A DNA stretch of 13,182 bases, from assembly GCA_016234205.1 (NCBI GenBank), contig JACRGN010000179.1:1-13182 (forward strand), given 5' to 3'. The translations under genes were made by a program, and so were the position numbers. The stretch comes from Nitrospinota bacterium (GTDB lineage: Bacteria; Nitrospinota; Nitrospinia; UBA9942). The notes below the pieces were generated by a model, which was not told the origin of the DNA, ran no database searches, and was given only the letters and a program-made list of their open reading frames with translations. This document shows, in pieces, positions 12,048 to 13,182 of this stretch. Each line of letters starts with the position of its first letter. Position 1 is the stretch's first letter.

Positions 12048-12607
12048 TCTCCAATCATCTCCTTCAAATTCCATTTAATCGGCAGTCTTACAGATTGACC
12101 ATTTTTTTCAAAGTCAAGATACCCGTTTTTCAAGCCATATAAAAATACATCCCTCGTAATCTCCACATCCTTTATGCAATATTCTATAATCTGAGCCATC
12201 TTCCCCTCTTTAAACCACTGAAGGGATAAAAGACCGTTGCCGCTCTTTTCTATCTTTAGTGTGCTTTTTGCAATCTGATTCAAGCTGACCCTATAGCCAA
12301 GCCTATCCCAGACATCTTTAAGGATATCAAAAGACCTGACCCTGTTTTTTAAATCTACTGTCGTATAGGGCTGTAATACTGCAAAATCAAAATTTAATAT
12401 ATTAAAACCAACTACCAAATCTGCTGAGAGCAGCTTATTTACCAGCCCCTCAACTTCACTTTCAAGGTAGGTATAAAATTTTCCATCAAGGCTGTCATAT
12501 ACAACTGCCACAGCTATCTTCATGAGGTGTTTATTATTCCAGCCTCCGACCTCATCAGCGCTCTTCTGAGTTTCAACATCAAAATATACTATCCGTTTAT
12601 CTTTCAT
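12026..12607 (-). CDS. DEDDy-type 3'-5' exonuclease (RNase H-like, YprB family)
   Basis: A 193-residue RNase H-fold nuclease. Motif I is VYFDVET (Asp and Glu ligands, near residues 8-12). Motif II is VVGFNILNFDF, with NxxxFD around residue 75. Motif III is EYCIKDVEIT, giving YxxxD, which defines the DEDDy subclass. The wording TQKSADEVGGWNN after motif I and the short length fit the predicted 3'-5' exonucleases related to YprB and to the exonuclease domain of family-B DNA polymerases. It should degrade single-stranded DNA or RNA with two metal ions. The ATG at 12605-12607 has no strong ribosome-binding site. It is followed by the overlapping small membrane ORF; no helicase partner is visible in the window. 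Confidence 0.82.
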   Translation of the reverse strand: MKDKRIVYFDVETQKSADEVGGWNNKHLMKIAVAVVYDSLDGKFYTYLESEVEGLVNKLLSADLVVGFNILNFDFAVLQPYTTVDLKNRVRSFDILKDVWDRLGYRVSLNQIAKSTLKIEKSGNGLLSLQWFKEGKMAQIIEYCIKDVEITRDVFLYGLKNGYLDFEKNGQSVRLPIKWNLKEMIGEWTGQLF

Positions 12608-12620
12608 AATAATAATTTGA

Positions 12621-12650
12621 CACTGATTTCCACTGATTTTTATGATTTTT
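12621..12650. repeat. Decamer repeats upstream of the exonuclease gene
   Basis: Three roughly 10-bp units (cactgatttc, cactgatttt, tatgattttt) lie in the 65-bp gap between the GxxExxY remnant and the exonuclease start. They are in the same style as the decamers at 4341-4370. Confidence 0.6.
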
Positions 12651-12672
12651 TAAAAATCTGTGATAATCTTGT

Positions 12673-13008
12673 CTAAAAAACTCTTCTAATAATTTTTATC
12701 TTTTCGCCAAAATTTAGCAACAACCCTAATTTTATACCAGTTGCCTTTAAATAATTTACCAACTGAACTTCATGAGTCTTCGATAGTTCCGAGACTGCCT
12801 TTAATTCAACGATTACCTTATCTTCTACCAGAATATCGGCAAAATATTCTCCAACCAGATTTCCTTCAAAATAAACATTGACATGCGATTGTTGGATGGC
12901 AGAAAGTCCCTTTTCCTTTAATTTAATCATCATAGCATTTTCATAAACTTTTTCTAAAAAACCGCCTCCCAGTTTATTGTAAACTTCATACGCACAACCA
13001 ATAAGTAT
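12673..13008 (-). pseudogene. GxxExxY protein (PDDEXK-like), 5' end lost
   Basis: The frame reads ILIGCAYEVYNKLGGGFLEKVYENA, which contains the signature GFLEKVY (GxxExxY). It continues through EGNLVGEYFADILV, DKVIVELKAVSEL (the E-x-K of the nuclease core) and HEVQLVNYLKATG to GLLLNFG. The family normally begins about 15 residues before this. Here, upstream of ILIGC, the frame runs straight into the palindrome CCTCCGGC/GCCGGAGG and a TAA at 13030-13032, with no ATG, GTG or TTG. The first ATG (12931-12933) lies after the signature motif and would give only 86 residues. So the gene appears 5'-truncated by palindrome insertion. Initiation at ATT (13000-13002) with GGAGG from the palindrome is conceivable but unusual. 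Confidence 0.72.
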
Positions 13009-13027
13009 CCTCCGGCAAAGCCGGAGG
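13009..13027. repeat. Palindrome at the broken 5' end of the GxxExxY gene
   Basis: CCTCCGGC (13009-13016), AAA, GCCGGAGG (13020-13027) form a perfect 8-bp stem at the point where homology to the GxxExxY family stops. Confidence 0.75.
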
Positions 13028-13032
13028 TATTA

Positions 13033-13069
13033 CGATTGCTGCCCCCTCAAAGGGGGCTGACCGCAATCG
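13033..13069. repeat. Two-level palindrome
   Basis: Outer arms CGATTGC (13033-13039) and GCAATCG (13063-13069) enclose inner arms GCCCCCT (13041-13047) and AGGGGGC (13051-13057) with a CAA loop. It is the second element of the terminal palindrome cluster. Confidence 0.75.
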
Positions 13070-13092
13070 GTTAAAGTCAAAACCCTCAAGCT

Positions 13093-13165
13093 GTCATTCC
13101 CGCGTGCATTTGGCGGGAATCCATGTTTTATGACTGGATGCCCGACAGAACCATTCGGGCATGAC
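13093..13165. repeat. Composite GTCATTCCCGC-type palindromic repeat
   Basis: ATTCCCGC (13096-13103) pairs with GCGGGAAT (13113-13120), and ATGCCCGA (13138-13145) pairs with TCGGGCAT (13155-13162). The whole is bounded by GTCAT (13093-13097) and ATGAC (13161-13165). Paired stems opening with GTCATTCCCGC are a widespread intergenic repeat type in bacteria (recalled). I see no gene in 13030-13182. Confidence 0.75.
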
Positions 13166-13182
13166 AACAGTGAAAACTGAAA

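Noticed and set aside
12673..12933. Complete 86-residue nuclease starting at the ATG at 12931-12933
   Set aside because: The GxxExxY signature lies upstream of this ATG in the same frame, so the short product would lack the defining motif.

Overview
The window looks like a chromosomal segment of an uncultured, low-GC (by eye, well under 50%), Gram-negative bacterium. Supporting signs are two lipoprotein-type signals, a nucleotide-sugar operon and AGA/ATA-rich codons. The style of small palindromes and short-period repeats, and the NHL/LamG/'PAGS' surface-protein fragments, remind me of Nitrospirota or former deltaproteobacterial genomes. That placement is a guess.

Layout. (1) Positions 1-4209, minus strand: a tightly packed operon of fmt, a WbpA-type UDP-HexNAc dehydrogenase, ugd and a UDP-glucuronate decarboxylase (uxs, cut by the window edge). 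Ugd and Uxs would act in sequence (UDP-Glc to UDP-GlcA to UDP-Xyl), and the third enzyme makes a UDP-HexNAc uronate. (2) 4210-4519: a gene-free stretch of decamer repeats and one terminator-like hairpin. (3) 4520-5674, minus: an aldo/keto-reductase-fold protein lacking the usual catalytic residues, coupled to a BON-domain lipoprotein. (4) 5801-7216, plus: a 4Fe-4S RlmD/TrmA-family RNA methyltransferase. (5) 7253-7901, minus: a PIN-domain protein followed by an overlapping 59-residue partner, probably toxin-antitoxin. (6) 7902-9044: palindromes and fragments of a decayed surface protein or proteins (NHL, LamG and lipoprotein N-terminal pieces in different frames). (7) 9035-11695, minus: a caspase-family lipoprotein, a DUF4384 exported protein and a short membrane protein. 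(8) 11822-12047: a 78-bp MITE-like element with a TTCA target duplication, and a small membrane ORF. (9) 12026-13182: a DEDDy exonuclease, a GxxExxY gene whose 5' end has been replaced by a palindrome, and a palindrome cluster.

Two themes stand out. First, short repeats pervade the window: heptamer, decamer, hexamer and tetramer arrays, plus palindromes. Several sit in frame inside conserved enzymes (fmt, ugd, rlmD) and appear to add peptides that the families normally lack. Second, the caspase lipoprotein has a (GTGA)n tetranucleotide tract between its ribosome-binding site/start codons and its lipobox. In the sequence as given, neither ATG is in frame with the protein. Removing one unit puts one ATG in frame, and adding one unit puts the other in frame. 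This is the classic layout of a phase-variable contingency locus, here at the head of a possible caspase/DUF4384 effector operon. A frameshifted start (decay or an assembly error) is the main alternative.
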